Shown here: one piece after another, positions 26,552 to 34,452 of the stretch
Layout: every line of letters starts with the position of its first letter
Numbering within the stretch: the first letter of the stretch is position 1
DNA from: Faecalibacterium sp.
Lineage (GTDB): Bacteria; Bacillota; Clostridia; Oscillospirales; Ruminococcaceae
Reading direction: 5' to 3'
Length of the DNA: 64,000 nt
Assembly: GCA_029264955.1 (NCBI GenBank)
Contig: JARHYC010000021.1
Coordinates: forward strand, 1-64,000
Made by a program: the position numbers and the translations under genes
Notes under the pieces: model-generated
The model's database searches: none
What the model was told of the DNA's origin: nothing
The model's input: only the letters and a program-made list of their open reading frames with translations

Positions 26552-26622
26552 AAAAAATTCCTCCTTAACAGGTTTTCCTTTAGTATCTGCCAAAACTGGA
26601 ATTTTATTCTTTTTTGTTCTCA

Positions 26623-26661
26623 CAAAAAAGAGCAGGCGCTTTTCAGCACCCGCTCTTTTTC
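26623..26661 (-). terminator. terminator after brnQ
   Basis: AAAAAGAGC ... GCTCTTTTTT hairpin with internal GGCGCT/AGCACC pairing, 49 bases beyond the brnQ stop on the minus strand. Confidence 0.75.
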
Positions 26662-26709
26662 AGATACGTTAGAAACAGGAAATTTCGTTATGTAACAGAT
26701 TGCTTTGTT

Positions 26710-28038
26710 TTATGCTTCCGCTTCCACTTCTACCAGCGGGTTGGCCATACGGTCAGCCAGCAGGCCTACCAGTAACATCGCCACTGCCACACTTACCCAG
26801 CCAAAGCCAGTTTTGAACATGGGCAGCTTTCCAAATACAGTACCTACTACACCCAGCGGCAGCTTTGCGTTATGCATTGCGTACACAACGCTGACAACGC
26901 CCGTGCCTGCCACTACACAAGGATATACAAACCGGCTGTTCTTCCACAGCTTGTCAGTCAGCCCCATCAGAATCAGAACAATCGCTACCGGATAGATTGC
27001 ATCCAGAACCGGAACAGAAATGCTCAAAATTGCAGTCAGACCCATGTTGCACACCAAGAAAGAGAAACCGACAATGCCACACACCCACTGACGATAAGAA
27101 ATCTTGCTAAACAGTGTGGAAAAATATCGAGAAATGGAGTTGATCAATCCAACACAAGTAGTCAAGCAAGCCAACGTAAAGATTGCCGCCAACAGCACAG
27201 CGCCACCATTGCCGAACAACTGATACACAATGCAGCGCAGTGTCCATGCGCCGTTATCCTGAATAGGATACACGCCAGAACTGCACATACCCATATACGC
27301 CAGCATTGCATAAACCAGAACCAAAACACTACCGGCGATAGTGCCAGCCACCACCGTATAATGAATCGTAGATTTTTTTTCTTTGATGCCAAAGGATGCC
27401 AACGTCATACTGATGACCAAGCCAAAGTTTAGTGCTGCGATAGTGTCCATCGTCTGATAGCCATCCGTAAAGCCCTGCATAACTGCCGTGCTTTCATAAG
27501 CAGCCTGAGGTACCGCTACCTGTACATCGCCGCGGAATACGAAGCTCAGGAACAAAAAGCCCAAGCAGCCCAGCGTCAGCGGGGTCAGCACTTTACCGAT
27601 ACGATCAACCAGCTTGGTGGGATTCAGGCCCAGCCACAAAGCCAGCAGGAAGAATACCAGCGAGTACAGTACCATGCATAAGGTCAGGTTCGTGCCTTCG
27701 GGCAGATACGGTGCAACTGCCATCTCAAACGGCACAGATGCCGCACGAGGAATTCCCAGACCAGGGCCAATGGACAAATAAATCAGAATGGTAAAAATCA
27801 GCGCAAAGCGTTTGCCTACCTTACGCCCCAGCTTTTCCAGTCCATCAAACTCTGCCACCACAATGACTCCCAGAATCGGTAGAACAACTGCCGTGACAAA
27901 AAATCCAACGAATGCACTTACGGTATGGCTACCAGCATTCTGTCCCAGAAAAGGCGGAAAAATCAAGTTGCCCGCACCAAAAAACAGGGAAAACAGCATA
28001 AAGCTGACCACTACCAGATTTTTCTTGCTTAGTTTCAT
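26710..28038 (-). CDS. brnQ: branched-chain amino acid:cation symporter BrnQ
   Basis: 442-residue LIVCS-family permease with 12 predicted helices. The first helix LFSLFFGAGNLIFPPFLGQ is the family signature; later KSTIHYTVVAGTIAGSVL and CLTTCVGLINSISRYFSTLF also fit. It imports leucine, isoleucine or valine with Na+ or H+. ATG at 28038 is preceded by AAAGGAGAA, so the longer frame from 28083 is rejected. The T-box leader in front makes expression respond to uncharged tRNA, probably tRNA-Ile. A single-gene operon. Confidence 0.95.
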   Translation of the reverse strand: MKLSKKNLVVVSFMLFSLFFGAGNLIFPPFLGQNAGSHTVSAFVGFFVTAVVLPILGVIVVAEFDGLEKLGRKVGKRFALIFTILIYLSIGPGLGIPRAASVPFEMAVAPYLPEGTNLTLCMVLYSLVFFLLALWLGLNPTKLVDRIGKVLTPLTLGCLGFLFLSFVFRGDVQVAVPQAAYESTAVMQGFTDGYQTMDTIAALNFGLVISMTLASFGIKEKKSTIHYTVVAGTIAGSVLVLVYAMLAYMGMCSSGVYPIQDNGAWTLRCIVYQLFGNGGAVLLAAIFTLACLTTCVGLINSISRYFSTLFSKISYRQWVCGIVGFSFLVCNMGLTAILSISVPVLDAIYPVAIVLILMGLTDKLWKNSRFVYPCVVAGTGVVSVVYAMHNAKLPLGVVGTVFGKLPMFKTGFGWVSVAVAMLLVGLLADRMANPLVEVEAEA

Positions 28039-28105
28039 AACGATTCTCCTTTTTCCTTTTTTTCCTACTTTCCTTACTCTCATTCCCCAATTTTTATCCG
28101 GCTCT

Positions 28106-28405
28106 TAAACGGAAAAAATAAAAGGCTCGTCTCAAATTTCTTTGAGACGAGCCTTGTCAAAAACAATACCCGCGGTACCACTCAAATTGTGCGACTTTCG
28201 CCGCACCACTTTCAGGCTCTAACAAGCCCTATGCACTAACGTAGCATTCACGAAAAACCCTACTGACAATTTTGTTTTAAGGTTTTCAGCTCGGAAGGGA
28301 TAGGATGTTTTAGCTGCTGTTTGCCTGGCTCGCACCAACGCCTGACTCTCTGGAAAACGCTTTGCTAAATCCGTCTTCGTCATCGCTTTTCATATGAAGT
28401 TATTG
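28106..28405 (-). ncRNA. T-box riboswitch upstream of brnQ, probable isoleucine specifier
   Basis: The minus-strand leader carries all T-box parts. Stem I has the distal AGAGAG bulge and GGTGCGAG loop. The specifier region follows the pairing TTTAGC/GCTAAA, placing AUC (28304-28306) at the specifier position. The T-box sequence GAGTGGTACCGCGGG lies at 28168-28183, with TGGT to pair with the tRNA ACCA end. The terminator stem AAGGCTCGTCTCAAA / TTTGAGACGAGCCTT is at about 28122-28155, then T6. Uncharged tRNA would favour the antiterminator and switch on brnQ. AUC predicts tRNA-Ile; the specifier call is by pairing only. Confidence 0.93.
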
Positions 28406-28410
28406 GGTGC

Positions 28411-28440
28411 ATTTTAACACCGAATCCTATGCCTTGTCAA
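28411..28440 (-). promoter_or_regulatory. promoter of the T-box/brnQ transcript
   Basis: TTGACA (28435-28440), 18-base spacer, TAAAAT (28411-28416) on the minus strand. The stretch 28441-28528 behind it shows no further feature. Confidence 0.7.
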
Positions 28441-28528
28441 GCAAATCATTAACTTTTTTTGAATTTATTTTTCTGTATTCCATTACACGAACGAGATAAC
28501 GCAAAAGCAACCATTTCTTTTCGAACTT

Positions 28529-30007
28529 TTATGGGTTTACCATTTCATCCTCTGGTGTTTCCGGGGTAACAGGTGCTTCTGGTGTTGTCGGTGTTTCCGG
28601 CACAACAGGCGTTTCGGGTGCTGGCGGTGTTTCCGGCACGACAGGCGTTTCGGCTTCCGGTGATGTTTCCGGCGCGACAGGCGTTTCGGTTTCCGGCGGA
28701 GTTGCCGTTGGTTCTGCGGTGGGGACCGCAGTGGGTTCTACTGTGGGAGTAGCCGTAGCTTGATCCTGCACGAAGTGCGCAACTACTGTGATAGAGGTTT
28801 CCCCTCCCATACTTCCCGGCACCGTAAAGGACAGCTTTTCCCATCCTATTGCATCCGCGTCAATGTGACCAATGGTGCAGCTCCACTTTTCAAAGGTATA
28901 TCCTTCGTTCGGGACTGCCACCACTGTTTCGCAGGTCCCACCATAGGGAACATTCTGCTCCTTCACGCCCTGAATCGTTCCGCCTTCGCTAGCTTTGAAA
29001 ACGACCTGAACAACGGCGGGGGTTGCCGTTGGGGTTGCCGTCGGGGTTGCGTGTGGGCCATCGTGCTTTACCGGGTCTTTCATAATCAAATCCGGCGGGG
29101 TTTCGCCGCGCTCTGCCTTTGCCTTCAGCGGCTTGGGGCGGCGGTCCTCTGCTTCATACGCATGGGTACGGACATAGTTAAACACTTCCTCCACACCCTC
29201 TTTCGACAGGTGCAGGCCATCATATATTGTATAATCCGTCTTGCCAAAGCCGGTCTCCTCGTCTTTCAGCACTTCCGTCGTGTTCAGGAACTTCCAGCCG
29301 TTTTTCTCACACATCCCTACCAGCGCGGCGTTGAATTTATCTACATTCTGCATGGAGATATAAGTGTAATCTCGGTAGCGATCAACCGGCGGAATAGCAG
29401 AAACAATGACATCGAAATACGGGTAGGCATCATAACATTTTTTGATGGCCTTTTCATAGGTTTCGATATAGGTTTCAGGCTTGCTGGTCAAATCGTTTGT
29501 GCCAAATGCAAAAATCACGCGCTGCGGCTGAATCTCCGGGATTGCCTTATCGATTGTGACCAAACTCTTATTCCCCTTAAACTTGACGCTAGGCAGCGTA
29601 GTAATCTGCCCCGCATTCATTCCAATTACACCGATACCATTATCCAACGTGACAAAGCCGTAGTTCATATAACGCGCTGTATTGGAATCGCCAACGAACA
29701 AGGTATTATCCACATATTCTTGCCCTGCATCTTCGGTTTCCGGCAGAATTGTACCAGTAAACTGATTCACATTCAGCATATCCGCCTGTGCATCATATGT
29801 GGAATCATCGGCATCTTCTGGGGTTTCCGTAGCGGTTACCACATCCATCGGCTTATCATCGCCAAATACTACATGGGAAATGCCAATTCCCAGAACAATA
29901 CATACTGTGAGTACAGCCGCTACAGCAATTGCAATGCCACGCGGTTTGGACAGAAATTTCTTGAGTTGTGCAATCCAGTCTTGGAGCTTTTTGTCTTTAG
30001 GCTGCAT
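28529..30007 (-). CDS. membrane-anchored extracellular SGNH/GDSL hydrolase with repeat tail
   Basis: 492 residues: a cytoplasmic basic N-terminus, one transmembrane helix (about 24-47), then an extracellular SGNH hydrolase domain (about 95-290). Block I is FVGDSNTARYM (nucleophile Ser), block III is FAFGTNDLTSKP and block V is YDGLHLSKEG with the catalytic His. A Pro/Thr linker (HATPTATPTATP) leads to an InlB-like repeat module with GTIQG and GYTFEKWSC (about 340-420). The C-terminus has a Thr/Pro/Glu-rich stretch repeating PETP (420-492) and no sortase signal. Such enzymes deacetylate or de-esterify wall or dietary glycans. AGAGGT precedes the ATG. Substrate unknown. Confidence 0.85.
   Translation of the reverse strand: MQPKDKKLQDWIAQLKKFLSKPRGIAIAVAAVLTVCIVLGIGISHVVFGDDKPMDVVTATETPEDADDSTYDAQADMLNVNQFTGTILPETEDAGQEYVDNTLFVGDSNTARYMNYGFVTLDNGIGVIGMNAGQITTLPSVKFKGNKSLVTIDKAIPEIQPQRVIFAFGTNDLTSKPETYIETYEKAIKKCYDAYPYFDVIVSAIPPVDRYRDYTYISMQNVDKFNAALVGMCEKNGWKFLNTTEVLKDEETGFGKTDYTIYDGLHLSKEGVEEVFNYVRTHAYEAEDRRPKPLKAKAERGETPPDLIMKDPVKHDGPHATPTATPTATPAVVQVVFKASEGGTIQGVKEQNVPYGGTCETVVAVPNEGYTFEKWSCTIGHIDADAIGWEKLSFTVPGSMGGETSITVVAHFVQDQATATPTVEPTAVPTAEPTATPPETETPVAPETSPEAETPVVPETPPAPETPVVPETPTTPEAPVTPETPEDEMVNP
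28555..28760 (-). repeat. degenerate tandem repeat coding for a Pro/Glu/Thr-rich tail
   Basis: Repeats of about 24-36 bases containing GTTTCCGGCAC-ACAGGCGTTTC on the plus strand, encoding PETPVVPETP-like units. Unit length varies, suggesting slippage or recombination between strains. Confidence 0.75.
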
Positions 30008-30137
30008 ATTGATACCTCTACTGTCGAATTCTATCTCGTAATGCTTTCAATCACACTTCTTTTTATTTTACATCAACTTTGCAAATAATTCCAGTCAATC
30101 CGCATTTTTTTACAATTTATCGACTCATTTTCGCAAG

Positions 30138-30171
30138 AAAAAGCCCGTTGCTACGTCGCACCGGGCTTTTT
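30138..30171 (-). terminator. terminator after the ECF S-component gene
   Basis: AAAAAGCCCG / CGGGCTTTTT stem with a 14-base loop, 11 bases past the stop of the gene ending at 30182. The 30008-30137 gap also holds the start region of the SGNH gene; no clear promoter was fixed. Confidence 0.85.
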
Positions 30172-30181
30172 ACTCTAACTT

Positions 30182-30850
30182 TTACACGTTTTCTTTTTTC
30201 TGATCTGGCAGCAAATGTGCCTTTTTCAAAGCTGGATAAATTGCCAAAAACAGCACTACACAACACACACCGGACACAATACTGTTCACCAGTGTCACGC
30301 CCGAAGCAATCTTGGCAAATGCTGTGGTCAAATTCGCATCCATGCCAAAAATAAACCGATTGCGGAAATATCCCAGCAATGGGTCTGTGAACACATTCAC
30401 CAACAAACCAGAGAATGCCGCTGCACTCACAAGACCTACATAATGCATTTTTTTCATCGCATTAGGATCTTTATCCTTCAAATGCAGAATTTTGTGTGCA
30501 ACCAAGCCACAAACCAGACCAATGATGAATTTCAAAATGAACGTGGTGACTGCATAGCCCGGATCTCCGGCAACAATATCCGCAATCGACAAACCGATTG
30601 CACCTGCCAGACCACCGGATACGCCATCCAGCAAAAGCGCTGTCAGCGCTGTAAAGGTGTTGCCCAAGTGAAAGGAAGACCCACTGCCCATAAACGGTAC
30701 ACGGAACAAATATGCCACATAACTCAGTGCAGCCATCAAGCCAATCATCGAAATCTCTCTTGTCGAAAACTTTTTGTGACAAGCCAGCGAGAACAGCAAC
30801 ACAATTCCAACTGCCGCACCAAACATCAACCACATTTCTGTTGTTGTCAT
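30182..30850 (-). CDS. ECF transporter S component (possible vitamin B6-type)
   Basis: 222-residue integral membrane protein with about six helices. It carries typical S-component features: the N-terminal ALSYVAYLFRVP stretch, GSSFHLGNTFTALTALLLDG in the substrate loop and GGLAGAIGLSIADIV, a family-like glycine pattern. It binds a vitamin and joins a shared EcfA/A'/T energising module encoded elsewhere. The divergently transcribed neighbour is a MocR/PdxR-type regulator, which suggests pyridoxal/pyridoxine (PdxU-like), but the substrate is not readable. Start at 30850 has AGAGGAAA upstream. Confidence 0.82.
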   Translation of the reverse strand: MTTTEMWLMFGAAVGIVLLFSLACHKKFSTREISMIGLMAALSYVAYLFRVPFMGSGSSFHLGNTFTALTALLLDGVSGGLAGAIGLSIADIVAGDPGYAVTTFILKFIIGLVCGLVAHKILHLKDKDPNAMKKMHYVGLVSAAAFSGLLVNVFTDPLLGYFRNRFIFGMDANLTTAFAKIASGVTLVNSIVSGVCCVVLFLAIYPALKKAHLLPDQKKENV

Positions 30851-31000
30851 CTTACATTTCCTCTTTTCTCTCTATGTGTATCCGATGTGCTTGACTTTTT
30901 CTTCCGCGCAGCGGATACTTCTAGTATATGCATCTCTGATACCATTAAAATACCCAGTATATTTATTTTTTATAGGTTCAGTTTTGAAAAGAGGACTTCT
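30851..31000. promoter_or_regulatory. divergent control region between the ECF S gene and the MocR gene
   Basis: Plus-strand promoter TTGACT (30891-30896), 17 bases, GATACT (30914-30919). Two direct repeats AGTATAT stand at 30923-30929 and 30956-30962, 33 bases apart (about three helical turns), as MocR dimers often need. The first copy is also the -10 (TATACT) of a weak minus-strand promoter for the transporter gene. Confidence 0.5.
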
Positions 31001-32428
31001 ATGCTGCAATTTCCTTTGTTGCTCGACCAATCCGATGGTCCATTGTATCAGCGGCTGTATCGCGCACTGGTACAGCAAATTCGCTGCGGTACGCTATCTG
31101 CCGGGACACGTCTGCCGGGTAAACGCACCCTTTCCAGTGAACTGGGCATCTCGGTCAATACCGTAGACACTGCTTATCAAATGCTTGCTGCCGAGGGCTA
31201 TGTGGAAAGTCGCCCCCGCAGCGGTTTTGTCGTGCTGCCCTTTATCCAGGAATTTCCTACCACACGCACATCCTCTGTGCCTGATGCTGCACCGCAGCCC
31301 GCGCCGGAAAAAAACTGGAAATTCGACCTTCGCACCGGCAGCGTCGATGCTGATTTGTTTCCTTTTCGTACTTGGGGACGCATCCAAAAAGAGCTTTTGT
31401 ACTCTTCTCCCCAGCTGTTAACTTATGGTGCTCCGCAGGGTGACGAAAATCTGCGTGCAGCACTGGCACACTATTTGGCAGCGTATCGCGGCGTACAATG
31501 TGTCCCTGACCAAATTGTTGTAGGTGCTGGATTGGAATATCTGTTAGGTCTGCTTGCACCGCTCTTAAGCGGCGTGTGCGCCGTAGAGGACCCCGGTTAT
31601 AGTTCCACTCGTCATATTTTGGAAAATAGCGGCCTGCCCTGCTGTGCCGTTCCTGTGGATAAATATGGTCTTTCCGCACAGGCTTTGGAGCAAAGCGGCG
31701 CAAATCTTTGCTATATTACACCCAGCCACCAGTTCCCCACCGGTGTTACCATGAGTGCGCCGCGGCGCGCCGCTTTGCTGGCGTGGGCAGCACAAAAGCC
31801 AGACCGCTATCTTTTAGAGGATGACTTTGATGCGGAGTTCCGCTTCGACCAAAAGCCATTGCCTAGCTTGCAGGGTATGGCTGGGGCAGATGGGGCTGTG
31901 GTTTATTTGTCCACAGTCTCCCGCAGTCTGGCCCCCAGCATCCGACTGGCCTATATGGTTTTGCCCCAAAAGCTGCTGCCTCGGTGGAAAAGTCGTTACG
32001 GTAATTATGCCAATACTGTCAGCCGCTTTGAGCAGCAAACTTTCTGTCGCTTTATCAAGGACGGTTATTTCACCCGACATCTGGCACGCACCCGCAACAC
32101 CTGCAAACATCGCCGCGATGCACTGGTATCTGCGTTGCAAACTGCCTTTGGAAAAAACACCATTCAGCTCAACGGCATCCATACCGGCCTGCATCTGCTG
32201 CTCACCTTGCCCAACGGTCCGGATGAAAAAACGATGGTCTGTACTGCTGCTGCTGCCGGTGTGCGGTTAGCGGGTCTTGCTTCTTACTATCACACCACCC
32301 CCGCCCAGTGCCCTGCACATACCGTCGTATTAGGTTACGGCTCTTTGTCGGAATCTGCTGCTCCTGCGCTGGCTGCACTCTTAAAAGAAGCCTGGAGCCA
32401 ACCCAGTGTTTCCTCATTGAATTCGTAA
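31001..32428 (+). CDS. MocR/PdxR-family regulator (GntR HTH + aminotransferase fold) with Arg at the PLP-lysine position
   Basis: 475 residues. GntR winged helix at about 10-75 (LPGKRTLSSELGISVNTVDT, GYVESRPRSGFVV) and a class-I aminotransferase-like domain (about 110-470): VVGAGLEYLLG, VEDPGYSSTRHIL, ITPSHQFPTG and the pyridine-N Asp region LLEDDFDAEFRF. At the Schiff-base motif (usually GTFSKxLxPxLRxGY) it reads STVSRSLAPSIRLAY: Lys is Arg308. ATG at 31001 has AAAGAGGA before it. The divergent ECF S gene is the likely target. The 3' end overlaps the convergent LCP-like gene by 94 bases. Confidence 0.88.
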   Translation: MLQFPLLLDQSDGPLYQRLYRALVQQIRCGTLSAGTRLPGKRTLSSELGISVNTVDTAYQMLAAEGYVESRPRSGFVVLPFIQEFPTTRTSSVPDAAPQPAPEKNWKFDLRTGSVDADLFPFRTWGRIQKELLYSSPQLLTYGAPQGDENLRAALAHYLAAYRGVQCVPDQIVVGAGLEYLLGLLAPLLSGVCAVEDPGYSSTRHILENSGLPCCAVPVDKYGLSAQALEQSGANLCYITPSHQFPTGVTMSAPRRAALLAWAAQKPDRYLLEDDFDAEFRFDQKPLPSLQGMAGADGAVVYLSTVSRSLAPSIRLAYMVLPQKLLPRWKSRYGNYANTVSRFEQQTFCRFIKDGYFTRHLARTRNTCKHRRDALVSALQTAFGKNTIQLNGIHTGLHLLLTLPNGPDEKTMVCTAAAAGVRLAGLASYYHTTPAQCPAHTVVLGYGSLSESAAPALAALLKEAWSQPSVSSLNS

Positions 32429-33255
32429 CGGTGCGTTTCTCCATTCCATCTCCCAGGCAATACACCAGCTTCGGGCTGCATCTCGCTGTTGGATAAGAAT
32501 TCCAGATTTTGCTCCAGTGAAATCAATTCCGTACCCGTCAAGTCGGTGAGTAATTTACTGCTGTATCGCTTCAACCCTTCCGGCAAAAGTGCGGGTAAAC
32601 GATCCAATTTTTGTCTCGCCCAGCCCTGCCATAAGGTAGCACGCGCCAATGCCACGGTCGGCGGTGGCAGAAGAGCCGAATTCCTTTGCGTCAAATGCTG
32701 TAAAAAGCGATGGGCTCCCGTCACCGTCCAGCTTTCCGCATCTTCTGCCAAACCAGTTTCTTTACGCTGTGCTTCAGTCAAAGCTCCATTCAATCCAACC
32801 CGCACTGTGCCAGCGTCTTCCAGAATATCCTGCCAGGTATCCGGGGTTGCTGCCACATAACGATCAATGGGAATCCCTAGCGTATCGGTCAGAAGTCGCG
32901 TTACACGCGCCGGACCCGCTGCGGCATAACATTCCCCTACGGTTTGGTTTTCTGCGCCGGCACGCACCACGCTTTCTGCTGGGATCGCTCCTAAGAAAAA
33001 CGCTTCGTTTACCGCATCCAGACGCACCAGCATGAATGCCGGAGCTTCATCCACCACTACCGCCAATATCGTTGTTTGGTGGTTTTCATCCGGCAATCGA
33101 ATGGGGATTCCTCTTTTCGATTCGGCGGCTGGCTCCTTATTCATACTGGATGCCGCCCATACCGCTGCCATTCCCGGCACCATCACTAGAATGGTAAGCC
33201 CAAATGCGACCCAGAAACTGCGCCAGTTTTCCTGTTTCCAAAACTTTTGTTTCAT
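32335..33255 (-). CDS. membrane-anchored LCP-like (LytR-CpsA-Psr related) protein, divergent
   Basis: 306 residues with one N-terminal transmembrane helix (about 14-34) and an extracellular domain. Segments TILAVVVDEAPAFMLVRLDA, AIPAESVV, LLTDTLGIPIDRYVAATP and LEDAGTVRVGLNG follow the order of LCP proteins (substrate loop, IPRDT position, GIxIDYYV, DxxGGVxV). The usual Arg-Asp-Thr is missing, so wall-polymer ligase activity is doubtful. The start at 33255 is supported by AGGAGGAC. The last 94 bases lie opposite the end of the MocR gene. Family call by pattern only. Confidence 0.6.
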   Translation of the reverse strand: MKQKFWKQENWRSFWVAFGLTILVMVPGMAAVWAASSMNKEPAAESKRGIPIRLPDENHQTTILAVVVDEAPAFMLVRLDAVNEAFFLGAIPAESVVRAGAENQTVGECYAAAGPARVTRLLTDTLGIPIDRYVAATPDTWQDILEDAGTVRVGLNGALTEAQRKETGLAEDAESWTVTGAHRFLQHLTQRNSALLPPPTVALARATLWQGWARQKLDRLPALLPEGLKRYSSKLLTDLTGTELISLEQNLEFLSNSEMQPEAGVLPGRWNGETHRYEFNEETLGWLQASFKSAASAGAADSDKEP

Positions 33256-33337
33256 CGTCTGTCCTCCTGTTTTGCATAAAGCATGGGCAATCCGGAGATG
33301 CTGTATGCAGAATCCATTGGAAAGGCAGGTATTTTGT

Positions 33338-33556
33338 ATGCAGCATTCGCCACATCCCGAACCCAACGATTTTTGGGTAAAGTTATCCCCCACAAATTGG
33401 GACGATCCCACTTTCCGTGCTGCCGCCATGGGTACGATTTACCGTCCCATGCCGGATTGGCCGGATGACTGGCGCTCAGATGTGCCGTCCGAAAAGCCGA
33501 AAAATCTCCCACAGGAAGATCCCCCGATCCCACCGGAAACCTGGCCCGGCCTGTAA
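33338..33556 (+). CDS. small proline-rich hypothetical protein, 72 aa
   Basis: Reads MQHSPHPEPNDFWVKLSPTN, a central segment FRAAAMGTIYRPMPDWPDDW, and a Pro-rich tail ending PPIPPETWPGL. No signal peptide or cysteine motif. AAAGGCAGG lies eight bases before the ATG. Strong composition bias (Pro, Trp, Asp). It lies divergent to the LCP-like gene and ends in a good terminator, which argues for a real gene. Function not recognised; a spore-coat-like small protein is one guess I cannot support. Confidence 0.6.
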   Translation: MQHSPHPEPNDFWVKLSPTNWDDPTFRAAAMGTIYRPMPDWPDDWRSDVPSEKPKNLPQEDPPIPPETWPGL

Positions 33557-33571
33557 CGCTTTGGCAATGAC

Positions 33572-33612
33572 AAAAGCGGCGTGTACCGAAATTCGGTACA
33601 CGCCGCTTTTTA
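33572..33612. terminator. bidirectional terminator
   Basis: AAAAGCGGCGTGTACCGAA and its complement form an 18-bp stem with a three-base loop; the T run overlaps the stop of convergent rlmA. Confidence 0.9.
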
Positions 33613-34452
33613 TACTTTTTTGAGCACCAAAAAATCAAAGCAAATTTCAGTAGTCAGCTGGGGCAGCTGACGCAGACGCGCTGCACCGTCTGCCGGAGTT
33701 TTCCAGTAGTAGGGGGTCATCGCAAACAGGTTTTCCAGCATATCTGCAGGTACTGTGATCGTATCCTCTACCCGGCAGCGATCCACCTGCTCAAATCCAG
33801 CATAGTCAATCTCCTGTTCCGAATTTTCGTAAGGTGTCCGGTACAGTGCTTCTTTCATGCCGAACAAATGCCGGGGACCTGGCACCGCATACAGCACAAC
33901 GCCACCCGGACGCAATACACGAAGAAATTCTTCCCGTGCCATGGGGGAAAAGATATTCCACACCACATCTGCCCAGCCATCCGCCACTGGCTGATGGAAA
34001 CTGGATGCTACTGCATATCGTCCGCTGTGCAAGGCTCTTGCTGCGAGCCGCACCGCAGTTTTGGAAATATCAAAACCAGCCAGCTCCAGTGCCACATTCT
34101 GTGCCTGTGCGGTTTCTGCCAAAGCACGGTCATACCAGCCTTCGCCGCAGCCTGCATCCAAAAGATGTAATGGTTGACTTGGCTTTGCCTGCTGTAAGGT
34201 CAGCTGCGCCAGTGCTTTTCCGAAGGCATCGTAATAGCCTGCCTGCAAAAAAGCACGACGCGCCGCAACCATTTCTTTACTGTCACCGGGCACTTTGGAG
34301 TGCATTCCCTGCACCGGCAATAAGTGCCAGTACCCTTCCTTGGCGCGGTCAAAGCAGTGATTCTCTTCGCAACGCAGTGCGCCGTTTTCACGCTGCGCCA
34401 ATCGGCTGCCGCAAATCGGGCAAATCCAGGGCGCAGCCCACTGCTCATTCAT
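33610..34452 (-). CDS. rlmA: 23S rRNA guanine-N1 methyltransferase RlmA-type
   Basis: 280 residues. N-terminal zinc finger CPICGSRL...[10 protein letters not shown] (Cys16-type CxxC pair, Cys and His), followed by the [10 protein letters not shown] family block. The SAM domain has [15 protein letters not shown] and the [19 protein letters not shown] motif. It methylates G745 or G748 of 23S rRNA, in some species affecting macrolide response. The ATG at 34452 overlaps the DEAD-helicase stop by eight bases, with GAGG nine bases upstream, so the pair is translationally coupled. Confidence 0.9.
   Translation of the reverse strand: MNEQWAAPWICPICGSRLAQRENGALRCEENHCFDRAKEGYWHLLPVQGMHSKVPGDSKEMVAARRAFLQAGYYDAFGKALAQLTLQQAKPSQPLHLLDAGCGEGWYDRALAETAQAQNVALELAGFDISKTAVRLAARALHSGRYAVASSFHQPVADGWADVVWNIFSPMAREEFLRVLRPGGVVLYAVPGPRHLFGMKEALYRTPYENSEQEIDYAGFEQVDRCRVEDTITVPADMLENLFAMTPYYWKTPADGAARLRQLPQLTTEICFDFLVLKKV

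Noticed and set aside
28555-28760. Possible CRISPR-like array
   Set aside because: Units are unequal, have no unique spacers, and lie in frame inside the SGNH hydrolase gene as PETP coding repeats.
30215-31000. Upstream extension of the MocR frame
   Set aside because: It is antisense to the ECF S-component gene and lacks a ribosome-binding site; AAAGAGGA marks the start at 31001.
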